From: an uncultured Collinsella sp.
GTDB lineage: Bacteria > Actinomycetota > Coriobacteriia > Coriobacteriales > Coriobacteriaceae
Reading direction: 5' to 3'
DNA: 11,739 nt
Assembly: GCA_934654765.1 (NCBI GenBank)
Contig: CAKUGX010000052.1
Coordinates: 1-11,739, forward strand
Every line of letters begins with the position of its first letter. Within the stretch, counting starts at the first letter, position 1. The notes beneath the pieces were generated by a model. It was not told the origin of the DNA, ran no database searches, and saw only the letters and a program-made list of their open reading frames with translations. Positions 6,222 to 11,739 of this stretch are shown here, piece by piece. A program made the translations under genes and the position numbers.

Positions 6222-6509
6222 CTACAGGCGGTACATAAAGTTGAAGACGTCCTCGCGCTGGATGGACACGTTGACGCCCGAAAGCTCGCCGGCCTCGGCC
6301 AGCGCCTTCTGCAGCTCGGCGAAGTCGAGCTTGGACTCGGCGGTATCGGCCAGCATGGTCATGGTGAAGATGTCCTCGATAATGGACTGCGTGATGTCGC
6401 GGATGTCGACGTTGGCCTCGCCTAGGACACGGGTGACGCCGGCGACGATGCCGGGGCGGTTCTTGCCAAGGACGGTGATGACGATACGGGAGGACGAGAT
6501 CTCGGCCAT
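6222..6509 (-). CDS. ACT domain-containing protein (UPF0237 type)
   Basis: A 95-residue protein that is almost entirely one ACT domain. The first strand and ligand loop are RIVITVLGKNRPGIVAGV (about 8-25), with the N-R-P-G-I turn typical of small-molecule-binding ACT domains. They are followed by NVDIRDITQSI and the strand IFTMTMLAD. Length and sequence resemble the UPF0237 family, free-standing ACT proteins that probably sense an amino acid or other metabolite; none is well characterised. In many Gram-positives the partner gene is a UPF0210 protein, but here the next gene on the strand is citrate synthase, 78 bases on, so co-transcription and metabolite-linked regulation are plausible. AAAGGG lies about 7 bases before the ATG. 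Confidence 0.85.
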   Translation of the reverse strand: MAEISSSRIVITVLGKNRPGIVAGVTRVLGEANVDIRDITQSIIEDIFTMTMLADTAESKLDFAELQKALAEAGELSGVNVSIQREDVFNFMYRL

Positions 6510-6571
6510 GGGAAACCCTTTCGCGTGGTTGCGGCGCGCGCGGGACGCTCCGCTGCGGTACAGTATTCATC

Positions 6572-6577
6572 ATTGTA
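6572..6577 (-). promoter_or_regulatory. Possible -10 element for ACT-citrate synthase
   Basis: The minus strand reads TACAAT here, 5 of 6 matches to the -10 consensus, about 60 bases before the ACT start codon. No good -35 lies at the usual distance, so this is only a candidate. Confidence 0.22.
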
Positions 6578-6691
6578 CCTGTCTGGCGCCAAAAGGGGTG
6601 TGCTTACTGCGGCGTTACACGTCTGCAACATGAGCGTAAGGGGGAAGGCCGTACGGGGAAGAGCCGTCTGGCGCGTGTCCGGCTCGTGTTG

Positions 6692-6777
6692 GGTTGATTT
6701 CCGATCTCAGCCGAACACATTGAGCGGACAGGCCGTTCCCGCAGTCAGCCGAACGCCTCCGACGGCTGATTCCGAAC
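6692..6777. repeat. Cluster of short repeats beside the recombinase remnant
   Basis: TCAGCCGAAC occurs twice in direct orientation (6707-6716 and 6745-6754). The second copy also forms a 7-bp inverted repeat, TCAGCCG with CGGCTGA at 6763-6769. A related pair, GGTTGATTTCCGA (6692-6704) and GGCTGATTCCGA (6764-6775), brackets the cluster. Recombinase-binding sites or an old attachment site would look like this, but that is inference. Confidence 0.35.
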
Positions 6778-6782
6778 TGGAA

Positions 6783-6838
6783 GCGGAGGGCATCCCCGCC
6801 CTTCGGTAGGGGATACCGCTCCGCGGCGCATGCCGCGG
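6783..6838. other. Two adjacent GC-rich stem-loops
   Basis: ATCCCC (6792-6797) pairs with GGGGAT (6809-6814) and, past a bulge, AGCGG (6782-6786) pairs with CCGCT (6816-6820). Directly after it, CCGCGGC (6821-6827) pairs perfectly with GCCGCGG (6832-6838) around GCAT. Neither is followed by a T-run on either strand, so terminator function is doubtful. Confidence 0.4.
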
Positions 6839-6906
6839 GCGGCGCCCCTATCGGACCACCGTGACCTCAGTTGGGATGGGCCCAGCACTGCCGCGTACTC
6901 GGTGAG

Positions 6907-7632
6907 CTAGAGCCAACTGTTCGTCTTCACGTCGCGTATGGCGATATTTCGGTCGTCCGGCTCGGTGATGCCGTAGCCGAACGCCTGGAGCGTCTCGATG
7001 GACTCCTGGATCCTCTGTTGGAACATGGGACCCGGATCGACCCTCGGCCCGAGGTGCCCGCGCCAAAGGCACGGCGTGGCGCGCAGCATGTTATGGATTT
7101 TGGAGATGGGCTCGATGTCGGCGTAGACGTTGAGCGTCGCCATGGCGTCCTTGTGGCCGAGGATCGATTGGAGCGCCTTGATATCGCCGCCTTGGCGGAT
7201 CCACTGCGTTGCGAACGTGTGGCGAAGGCCGTGGAACGTGATCAGCTCGTCGTTGGTGCCCATGAGGCCGTTGGTCTCCGAGAACGTCTTGAACGCCCTG
7301 CGGATATAGCTTGTCGTCGCGAAGGTCGCGCCCGGCTCCGACAGGATGTAGCAGTCCCCGATCTCGACCGCCCCGGTAAGGCCGCGCAAGCGCAGCTTTC
7401 CGCAGTCGATCTCGTGGGTCTCCTTCAGGAAGGGGAGTAGGCCGACCGGGTCGATGGGGATACCCCTGGCGTCATGGGTCTTGGTGTCCTTGATGAACGA
7501 ACCCATTCCCTTCGCGTACGCCACCGAGTGTCTGATCGAGATCAGGCCCGTCTCGAAATCCACATCGCACCACCGAAGGCCGCAGACCTCGCCGATTCGC
7601 ATCCCCGTGTGCAGGGCGAGTACGACCGCCCT
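6907..7632 (-). pseudogene. Tyrosine recombinase/integrase, N-terminal part missing
   Basis: The frame from just after a TAG (complement of 7633-7635) reads RAVVLALHTGMRIGEVCGLR and then a complete phage/ICE-type integrase catalytic domain. Counting from the internal ATG at 7602, R2 is the first catalytic Arg, K41 lies in the beta-hairpin (KDTKTHDARGIPI), H124 and R127 in HGLRHT, H150 in LGHKD and the nucleophile Y160 in NVYAD. The six catalytic residues are intact. The core-binding and arm-binding domains, about 150-180 residues in full-length relatives, are absent, and homology reaches up to the stop codon of the upstream XRE gene. The ATG at 7602 has no ribosome binding site. A 71-residue tail after Y160 is longer than usual. 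I read it as a remnant left by a deletion or insertion; a translated catalytic fragment cannot be excluded. Confidence 0.8.
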
Positions 7633-7884
7633 CTAATCCTCGGCGGACCAATCGAGTCCGAACTCCTTTCGGGCATCCTCTTCGCTCATGACTTCGAGAA
7701 GGTCTCCGGGTTGGCAACGAAGGGCGAGGCATAGCTGCTCGAGTGTGTTGAAGCGAATGCCGCGAATATGCCCTTTTTTAATACGGGACAGGTTCACGGG
7801 CGTGGTTCCAATCCTTTCGGCAAGTTCGTTCGAGGAAATCTTTCGCTCGGCCATGATCTTGTCGAGGCGAACAATTACGGGCAT
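7633..7884 (-). CDS. YozG-type XRE family transcriptional regulator
   Basis: An 83-residue DNA-binding protein with a Cro/C1-type helix-turn-helix at about 17-40 (SSNELAERIGTTPVNLSRIK), followed by NTLEQLCLALRCQPGDLLEV. This pattern is typical of the short regulators (YozG-like) paired with DUF2975 membrane proteins. It starts 9 bases after the DUF2975 stop; its AAGGA site lies in that gap, so the two are surely co-transcribed and probably translationally coupled. Residues after about 66 (SEEDARKEFGLDWSAED) extend beyond the usual end. The stop codon is directly followed in frame by recombinase sequence, so part of this tail may come from the junction. The likely targets are its own promoter and the divergent ABC operon, through the palindrome at 8444-8462; this is inferred. 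Confidence 0.85.
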   Translation of the reverse strand: MPVIVRLDKIMAERKISSNELAERIGTTPVNLSRIKKGHIRGIRFNTLEQLCLALRCQPGDLLEVMSEEDARKEFGLDWSAED

Positions 7885-7893
7885 GGCGTTTCC

Positions 7894-8406
7894 TTACGCA
7901 ATCTCGTCGGAGTCGAGGTACAGCTCTCGGGCGTACAAGAAGAGCTGGGAAAGCATGAACAGGACGATGCCGAGAACCAGAGAGGTCCAATCGAATGATG
8001 AAGCGATCTCTTGGGTGCCGACGGCCCCCTCGCCGCCAAACATCGAAACGGAGGTTTTGAGTGAGCCGGCGTAGAGGCTGGTGGCAGCTTGAACAACGAA
8101 GAGAATGCCGAGCACCTTCAAGCATGTCGCAGACCCTTTCTTGAAGGGGTCTCCGCTCTTGATCGTCCACACGAGAACGGCGCTGAGGATGGTCGTAGCG
8201 ATACCGATGACGGCAGGGACCAATGTCGAGATCGCAAGGGCTGGATACGCGGGGGAGTCTGCAATTACAGGGTTGTCGAGCACTTCGATTGCTGGCTTTA
8301 AGGAGAACGCCACTTGTGCGATGGCGGTGGCGCAAAGGGTCGCAGAGGCTATCGCACATGCGATGCGGAAGGAATGAAGCCGGGGAGTGCGATTGTCGGA
8401 ACTCAT
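7894..8406 (-). CDS. DUF2975 domain-containing membrane protein
   Basis: A 170-residue protein with four likely membrane segments at about 14-35, 57-80, 95-116 and 139-158. The short loop IKSGDPFKKG (about 82-91) between segments 2 and 3 is the mark of DUF2975 (YoaS-like) proteins, as is the charged end after YARELYL. The family's function is not known; its members are regularly encoded beside a YozG-type regulator, as here. GGAGG (8412-8416) lies about 6 bases upstream of the ATG. Transcription probably starts near 8443 from a promoter overlapped by a palindrome. The pair diverges from an ABC exporter operon, so sensing or modulating the membrane state for that system is a reasonable guess. 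Confidence 0.78.
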   Translation of the reverse strand: MSSDNRTPRLHSFRIACAIASATLCATAIAQVAFSLKPAIEVLDNPVIADSPAYPALAISTLVPAVIGIATTILSAVLVWTIKSGDPFKKGSATCLKVLGILFVVQAATSLYAGSLKTSVSMFGGEGAVGTQEIASSFDWTSLVLGIVLFMLSQLFLYARELYLDSDEIA

Positions 8407-8436
8407 AATAACCTCCGAAGAATTTAAAAAACTCAG

Positions 8437-8453
8437 GTTACTTTTTAACAGTT
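8437..8453 (+). promoter_or_regulatory. Shared motif, copy 1 (divergent promoter region)
   Basis: GTTACTTTT followed directly by TAACAGTT. The same two blocks, separated by four extra bases, recur at 11618-11638 before the second permease gene. GTTA and TAAC form a small inverted repeat, and the right block overlaps the palindrome at 8444-8462. A shared regulator site for the module is inferred. Confidence 0.4.
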
Positions 8454-8462
8454 TATGTTAAA
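8444..8462. promoter_or_regulatory. Perfect palindrome, probable operator
   Basis: TTTAACA, five bases (GTTTA), then TGTTAAA: a perfect 7+5+7 inverted repeat of a size suited to a dimeric HTH protein. It covers the predicted -10 of the DUF2975-XRE pair and lies between that pair and the ABC operon. The small XRE regulator encoded by the pair is the natural candidate to bind it. Confidence 0.55.
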
Positions 8463-8478
8463 TTGACTTTGCCGGCAA
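8450..8478 (-). promoter_or_regulatory. Promoter of the DUF2975-XRE pair
   Basis: On the minus strand TTGCCG (complement of 8473-8478) and TAAACT (complement of 8450-8455) are spaced exactly 17 bases, each 4 of 6 to consensus, in an AT-rich stretch. The -10 lies in the centre of the palindrome at 8444-8462, which fits repression by an operator-bound protein. Confidence 0.45.
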
Positions 8479-8485
8479 GTAATAA

Positions 8486-8508
8486 GGGCCGAGCATTTTG
8501 TTCGGCCC
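8486..8508 (+). other. Stem-loop in the ABC operon leader
   Basis: GGGCCGA (8486-8492) pairs perfectly with TCGGCCC (8502-8508) around a 9-base loop containing TTTT. It has terminator-like strength but no T-run afterwards. It may be an attenuator in the ABC operon leader or the worn terminator of a lost gene. I found no clear plus-strand promoter around it. Confidence 0.4.
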
Positions 8509-8541
8509 CTCTGTTCCGACTGGATGAGGTTAAGGTTGGCG

Positions 8542-10764
8542 ATGAATATGCTCAAAATCTCGAAGGCGATCTTTAGGTCGCTTCTCTCCTCCAGGTCGCT
8601 CTGTGTTGTCGTTGTTGCGTTGATGGTTCTTTGTGCTCTGCCCGTCTTCAGGAGCGCGGCTGGCATCGACGGACGGGTCGAATACCTCGAGTCGGGAATA
8701 ACCCGTGTTGAGCAGGAATTGTCAGCATCCTATGCGGATGCGCTTGTGAATGCGGGGGAGGACGGTGTCTATACCTCTTCATCAAGCATGCCCGCGCTTC
8801 TGTACCCTCTTGCCGCGGGACGTCTTATCTTGGCACCGCTCTCTCCCCTACTTCCGTTTCTGCAGATATCGGATGGAGAGTACACCTATTATGACGGATC
8901 GAAGGAGTACTTGCTATGGGTCGCAACGGCCGTTGCCGTCTCGTTCCTTGCCGCGCGTCTTAACAAACGTGAAAAGCTCATCATCCAGGCACCGATGGGC
9001 GAGCTGGGTAGACTTGTTGCATCGAGCGTATGGGCGAGTGTTTTTGCAATGCTTGCCGTCCTCGCCATCAATCTTCCAGGGATAATCGCCGCGCTTGTGA
9101 AGAATGGCCCGGGCTCGCCGTTCTATCCGATAGGCTACATTCAATATGCGACTCCGGTTATCAAACCGGCTTGGCTGGTGTTCGCGCAGACGGCCATCTT
9201 GCAATTCTTGGTGGCAGCGTTCATCTCGCTTGTCGTTCACCTTGCCGTGAAGATTGCCAATAACCCTACGCTTGGAATCGTGTTCGTATGTGCCCTGATG
9301 GGGGTGACGATGGTTCCCGGGTATTACGGAAGATCCATCGCTTTACGTGAGTTCGCCCTGTTGAATCCCCTTACGTATGCGAACACTGAGTTGACCGTCG
9401 GCGCCTATAGCCCGTACCCGACAACGCAGATAGTGAATCTGCCTGGACTTTGCTTCGAGCGTGGCGCGATTGCCCTCGTATGCGCAATCGGGATCGAGGT
9501 GCTGGCAATTAGCCTGCTTTGCGTTGCTGGAAAGAGCGGCTGCGCGCGCCCGATATCCCCGATTTGTCTTGAGAGAGGTTCCTTCACTGCATCGAGAACG
9601 GCAACTCGTTCGAGCGCTTGTGCCTCCGCCGTTGCATACGTAAGAACGATGGGGAAACTGCTCCTGCGTTCTCCTACCCTCGCCGTATGCGCGATTGCAA
9701 TGTCGGCGACGATGCTGGCCCCGGCTCTGGTCGAGATGTTTCCTGACGCTGATAACGTTTCCGCTGTTCGGTATAGGGATGGGGAGCTCCGTTCAATAGA
9801 TCGGTATCTAGAGCAGAACGCTGCGAATATGGACGTCGAGGGCAAAGCGGCCCTGGAAGACATGCGGGATGCTCTTTCGGGTTTCGTGTACGCGCCTATG
9901 CCTGCGGAGGGGTTTCGAAGCCTTGCGACGTACGAGCGCGCTCGAGGTGAGCTGGGCGCGGCAGATGCGACTCTCCTGCAATCGATCGGAATCGAGCCGG
10001 AGACTCCTTCTCGTGCGGAGGCGCGCGCCCTTCTGCTTGAGTCGATCGCGAGCTTGCCGGACCCCAAGGTTTACGAGTTAAGTACGAAGATGCCCCCATT
10101 AATCCTCCTTTCGTATCTCCAGGCAGCGCTTCCCTCCTTATTTTTGCTGTTGCCCGTGGTTGTCACATCGCTCGCGTGCACCCACCTGCAGTGTCGTTCC
10201 CTTCTGGTTCTCCAGATCCCCGCAACAGCGCATGTGCGTTTTCTGACGGCTGTTGCGCTGGCTCTCCTGCTTGGCTTGGTGCTGCTTTTGGTGTCGATGG
10301 TTCCCGCTGTCGTTGTGTCCGTGATTAAGAACGGTGCGGGTGGATCGGAGTATCCCGTCGCTCTCATTCGGGCGGGAGCTTCGACAACGTCCATGGTGGG
10401 GGAGGCGGTGTTGTGCAGTATTCCGTTGCTGGTCATGGCATACGGCGTGATTTCCGTCGTCGCTGCGTTGACAGCAGCGATTAGCCGCAACCCCGTTGTC
10501 ACCGGAATGGTTTGCGCGGTTCTCTTGGTGTTGGGTTCGTTGAGCGCTCATGTTGAAAGCGTGGGCATGGGCGTCGCGCTGCTGGCTCCATTCGCCTCGT
10601 TTGATCCCGCTTCCCAGGTGGGGACGATTGGGTTCCTTGGGCGAGGGACGAACGCGATGCCTTTTGGAGAGGTCGTCGGCGCATCGGGCGCTCTGCTGGT
10701 GGTCTTGGGCGCCGTATCTCCGTTGATGGTGCGCCTGAGTGTTCCAAAGATCGAAAGGGGATGA
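8542..10764 (+). CDS. ABC transporter permease with two homologous halves in one chain
   Basis: A 740-residue membrane protein in an operon with an ABC ATPase, so most likely an ABC-2-like export permease. Two parallel halves are visible. Residues 1 to about 350 begin with a basic stretch and a membrane segment (about 19-36), then an extracytoplasmic region and a further group of segments. Residues from about 366 on repeat the plan (YVRTMGKLLLRS, membrane segment, hydrophilic stretch at about 398-530, membrane cluster to the end). The halves share a motif, VKNGPGSPFYPIGYI at about 186-200 and IKNGAGGSEYPVALI at about 595-609, each followed by a similar I-x-x-NP-x-x-G segment. The start at 8542 is chosen because AAGG (8532-8535) lies 6 bases upstream; the in-frame ATG at 8524 has no such site and would give 746 residues. 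No substrate can be assigned. Confidence 0.75.
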   Translation: MNMLKISKAIFRSLLSSRSLCVVVVALMVLCALPVFRSAAGIDGRVEYLESGITRVEQELSASYADALVNAGEDGVYTSSSSMPALLYPLAAGRLILAPLSPLLPFLQISDGEYTYYDGSKEYLLWVATAVAVSFLAARLNKREKLIIQAPMGELGRLVASSVWASVFAMLAVLAINLPGIIAALVKNGPGSPFYPIGYIQYATPVIKPAWLVFAQTAILQFLVAAFISLVVHLAVKIANNPTLGIVFVCALMGVTMVPGYYGRSIALREFALLNPLTYANTELTVGAYSPYPTTQIVNLPGLCFERGAIALVCAIGIEVLAISLLCVAGKSGCARPISPICLERGSFTASRTATRSSACASAVAYVRTMGKLLLRSPTLAVCAIAMSATMLAPALVEMFPDADNVSAVRYRDGELRSIDRYLEQNAANMDVEGKAALEDMRDALSGFVYAPMPAEGFRSLATYERARGELGAADATLLQSIGIEPETPSRAEARALLLESIASLPDPKVYELSTKMPPLILLSYLQAALPSLFLLLPVVVTSLACTHLQCRSLLVLQIPATAHVRFLTAVALALLLGLVLLLVSMVPAVVVSVIKNGAGGSEYPVALIRAGASTTSMVGEAVLCSIPLLVMAYGVISVVAALTAAISRNPVVTGMVCAVLLVLGSLSAHVESVGMGVALLAPFASFDPASQVGTIGFLGRGTNAMPFGEVVGASGALLVVLGAVSPLMVRLSVPKIERG

Positions 10765-10769
10765 TCTCG

Positions 10770-11510
10770 ATGATTGACCTTCAAACGCTGACGATCTCTT
10801 ATGGAAAGAAGGTGCTCGTAGATTCGGTGAACGCTGAGTTTGCCCCGGGTACGGTCTACGGTCTCGTCGCTCCGAACGGGCATGGAAAGACGACGTTGCT
10901 GCGTGCGATGGCAGGTTTGCCGGGTCCTCGCGTGGACGGGAGCATCGTTCTGGATGAGGTGCAGGGTACGGGTGCGAGAGAGGTCCGTTCTATGATCTTC
11001 TATGCACCTGGTGAGGGGACGCTGCTGTATCCCGGATTGCGTGCGGAAGATCACCTCAAGATGGTTTGCGATATGTGGCCGCATGCTCGCGATATCGAAG
11101 AGATAGTGGAACAAACGCAGATAGGCGAGTTCGCGAAGATGAGGATCCGCACTCTGAGCCAGGGCATGAAGCAGCAGCTTACCCTGGCGATTGCGTATGC
11201 GACGGGCGCGCGGTACCTTCTATTAGATGAGCCCATGAACGCGCTCGACCCCAGCAGGGTGGACTTGCATTCCGAGATTCTCAGGAAGCTGGCCGATTCT
11301 GGTACGTGCATCATCATGTCATCCCACATCTTGGATTCGGTCGATAGGCTGTGCGATGAGATTCTGTTTTTGAAGGATGGGAGGCTCATTAGAAGCATTC
11401 CGCAAGATGATGCTGCGCCGAAGTCTCCTGGATCCCATTTCGCAAAGCCTGCCGGACGCGCCGAGGGTGCGCTAAGCACGTATCGGCGACTCTACGAAAA
11501 GGGCGGGTAG
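10770..11510 (+). CDS. ABC transporter ATP-binding protein
   Basis: A 246-residue nucleotide-binding domain that powers the adjoining permease. Walker A is APNGHGKTT (34-42), the signature is LSQGMKQQL (129-137), Walker B with the catalytic Glu is YLLLDEP (149-155), the D-loop is NALDP, and the H-loop is SSH with H186. Two departures stand out: Walker A begins with Ala where Gly is usual, and the Q-loop position reads YAPGE (78-82) instead of Y-x-PQE, so the Q-loop Gln appears to be Gly81. The start at 10770 is chosen over the ATG at 10761 because GAAAGGGG (10753-10760) abuts 10761 with no spacing but sits 9 bases before 10770. The gene begins 5 bases after the permease stop. Residues after about 215 are a short variable tail. 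Confidence 0.88.
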   Translation: MIDLQTLTISYGKKVLVDSVNAEFAPGTVYGLVAPNGHGKTTLLRAMAGLPGPRVDGSIVLDEVQGTGAREVRSMIFYAPGEGTLLYPGLRAEDHLKMVCDMWPHARDIEEIVEQTQIGEFAKMRIRTLSQGMKQQLTLAIAYATGARYLLLDEPMNALDPSRVDLHSEILRKLADSGTCIIMSSHILDSVDRLCDEILFLKDGRLIRSIPQDDAAPKSPGSHFAKPAGRAEGALSTYRRLYEKGG

Positions 11511-11663
11511 AAATGCAAGTTAAAAATCTATGTGGCCAATGTGATGCCGTTAAACCCGCATATCGATACCGTTCAGCCATTCGCCTCGCCCCCGTCGCAC
11601 GTATCTTCATCCGGTCTGTTACTTTTAATCTAACAGTTCTTTGAGGAACGTAGGTGCTTCTGA
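11511..11663 (+). other. Spacer between ATPase and second permease
   Basis: This 153-base gap is AT-richer than its surroundings. A 43-codon open frame (11513-11644) begins 2 bases after the ATPase stop, but its product (with a CGQC motif) matches nothing I know and it spans a putative regulatory motif, so I do not call it a gene. TTTAAT at 11624-11629 could be a -10, but no -35 goes with it. Confidence 0.4.
11618..11638 (+). promoter_or_regulatory. Shared motif, copy 2 (before second permease)
   Basis: GTTACTTTT (11618-11626) and TAACAGTT (11631-11638) repeat the two blocks found at 8437-8453, here with AATC between them. CTGTTA (11616-11621) and TAACAG (11631-11636) form a 6-bp inverted repeat. 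It lies 25 bases before the second permease start, where an operator could act. Confidence 0.4.
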
Positions 11664-11739
11664 ATGTACTGTCGACTTCTTCTCAAACTAATCCTAAGAG
11701 ACAAGGCCGTATGGATTTGTACGCTCGTTCTCGCTGCAG
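11664..11739 (+). CDS. Second ABC transporter permease, N-terminal fragment
   Basis: The ATG at 11664 opens a frame to the window edge (25 codons) directly after an in-frame TGA. It reads MYCRLLLKLILRDKAVWICT and then a hydrophobic run: a short basic amphipathic start followed by a membrane segment, the same opening as both halves of the 8542-10764 permease (MLKISKAIFRSLLSSRS). TAGGTG (11651-11656) lies 7 bases upstream as a weak ribosome binding site. It is probably a further permease subunit of the same transporter; too little is visible to be certain. Confidence 0.5.
   Translation, partial: MYCRLLLKLILRDKAVWICTLVLAA

Larger units (their letters stand above)
6510..6906. other. Gene-poor region between ACT gene and recombinase remnant
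   Basis: I see no convincing gene in these 397 bases; the short open frames have no ribosome binding site or recognisable product. The left part (about 6510-6600) should hold the promoter of the ACT-citrate synthase pair. The rest holds short direct and inverted repeats (6692-6780) and two GC-rich hairpins (6783-6838). Recombinase genes usually lie beside an attachment site, so an old junction could lie here, but no tRNA gene or clear att repeat is visible. Confidence 0.5.

Noticed and set aside
6510..6906. tRNA or other stable RNA gene as integration target
   Set aside because: No cloverleaf, T-loop consensus or tmRNA start motif was found on either strand.
8524..8541. Upstream start (ATG at 8524) for the double permease
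   Set aside because: No ribosome binding site precedes it. The ATG at 8542 has AAGG at good spacing and starts just before the basic stretch seen in the related permease.
10761..10769. ATPase start at 10761 overlapping the permease stop
   Set aside because: The ribosome binding site touches this ATG with no spacer; the ATG at 10770 has a 9-base spacer and a typical ABC-domain opening.
11513..11644. 43-codon frame with a CGQC motif after the ATPase
   Set aside because: An AAGGG lies 9 bases upstream, so translation is possible, but the product resembles nothing known and the frame covers the repeated regulatory motif at 11618-11638. Evidence is too thin for a gene call.

Overview
The window looks like chromosome of a GC-rich actinobacterium of the class Coriobacteriia, probably a gut Collinsella-like organism. 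This is an inference from the GC-rich coding sequence, the AGGAGG-type ribosome binding sites and the gene set (adenine deaminase, paired Cof-type HAD phosphatases, ACT protein beside citrate synthase, YozG/DUF2975 pair). No rRNA or tRNA is present to confirm it.

Positions 1-6509 are housekeeping genes. A nitroreductase runs off the left edge (minus). It is followed by adenine deaminase (plus), a Cof-type HAD phosphatase (plus), a second Cof-type HAD phosphatase facing it (minus), citrate synthase (minus, with a clear terminator) and a small ACT-domain protein just upstream of citrate synthase (minus). The gaps between these genes hold short hairpin repeats. Three have unrelated or diverged 8-bp stems around a near-identical 15-base loop (core GGGGACG) and sit exactly at stop codons. 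Two more, back to back at 675-739, share a different 17-base loop (core GTCAGGTTT). The first HAD gene has a long stem-loop in its leader that buries its ribosome binding site.

Positions 6510-6906 carry no convincing gene, only short repeats and GC-rich hairpins next to a recombinase remnant. The remnant (6907-7632, minus) is a tyrosine recombinase catalytic domain with its whole N-terminal part missing. It is joined in frame, right after the stop codon, to the end of an XRE-type regulator gene. This is a scar of an integrated element or a rearrangement.

Positions 7633-11739 are an accessory module. A minus-strand pair (a DUF2975-type membrane protein and a YozG-type XRE regulator, 9 bases apart) diverges from a plus-strand ABC transporter operon. 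That operon encodes a permease made of two homologous halves in one chain, an ATPase with an atypical Walker A and Q-loop, and the start of a further permease cut by the window edge. A perfect 7+5+7 palindrome overlaps the predicted -10 element of the minus-strand pair. A related element (GTTACTTTT followed by TAACAGTT) recurs before the second permease gene. The simplest model is a small self-regulated export or immunity system whose regulator binds these sites; its substrate cannot be read from the sequence.
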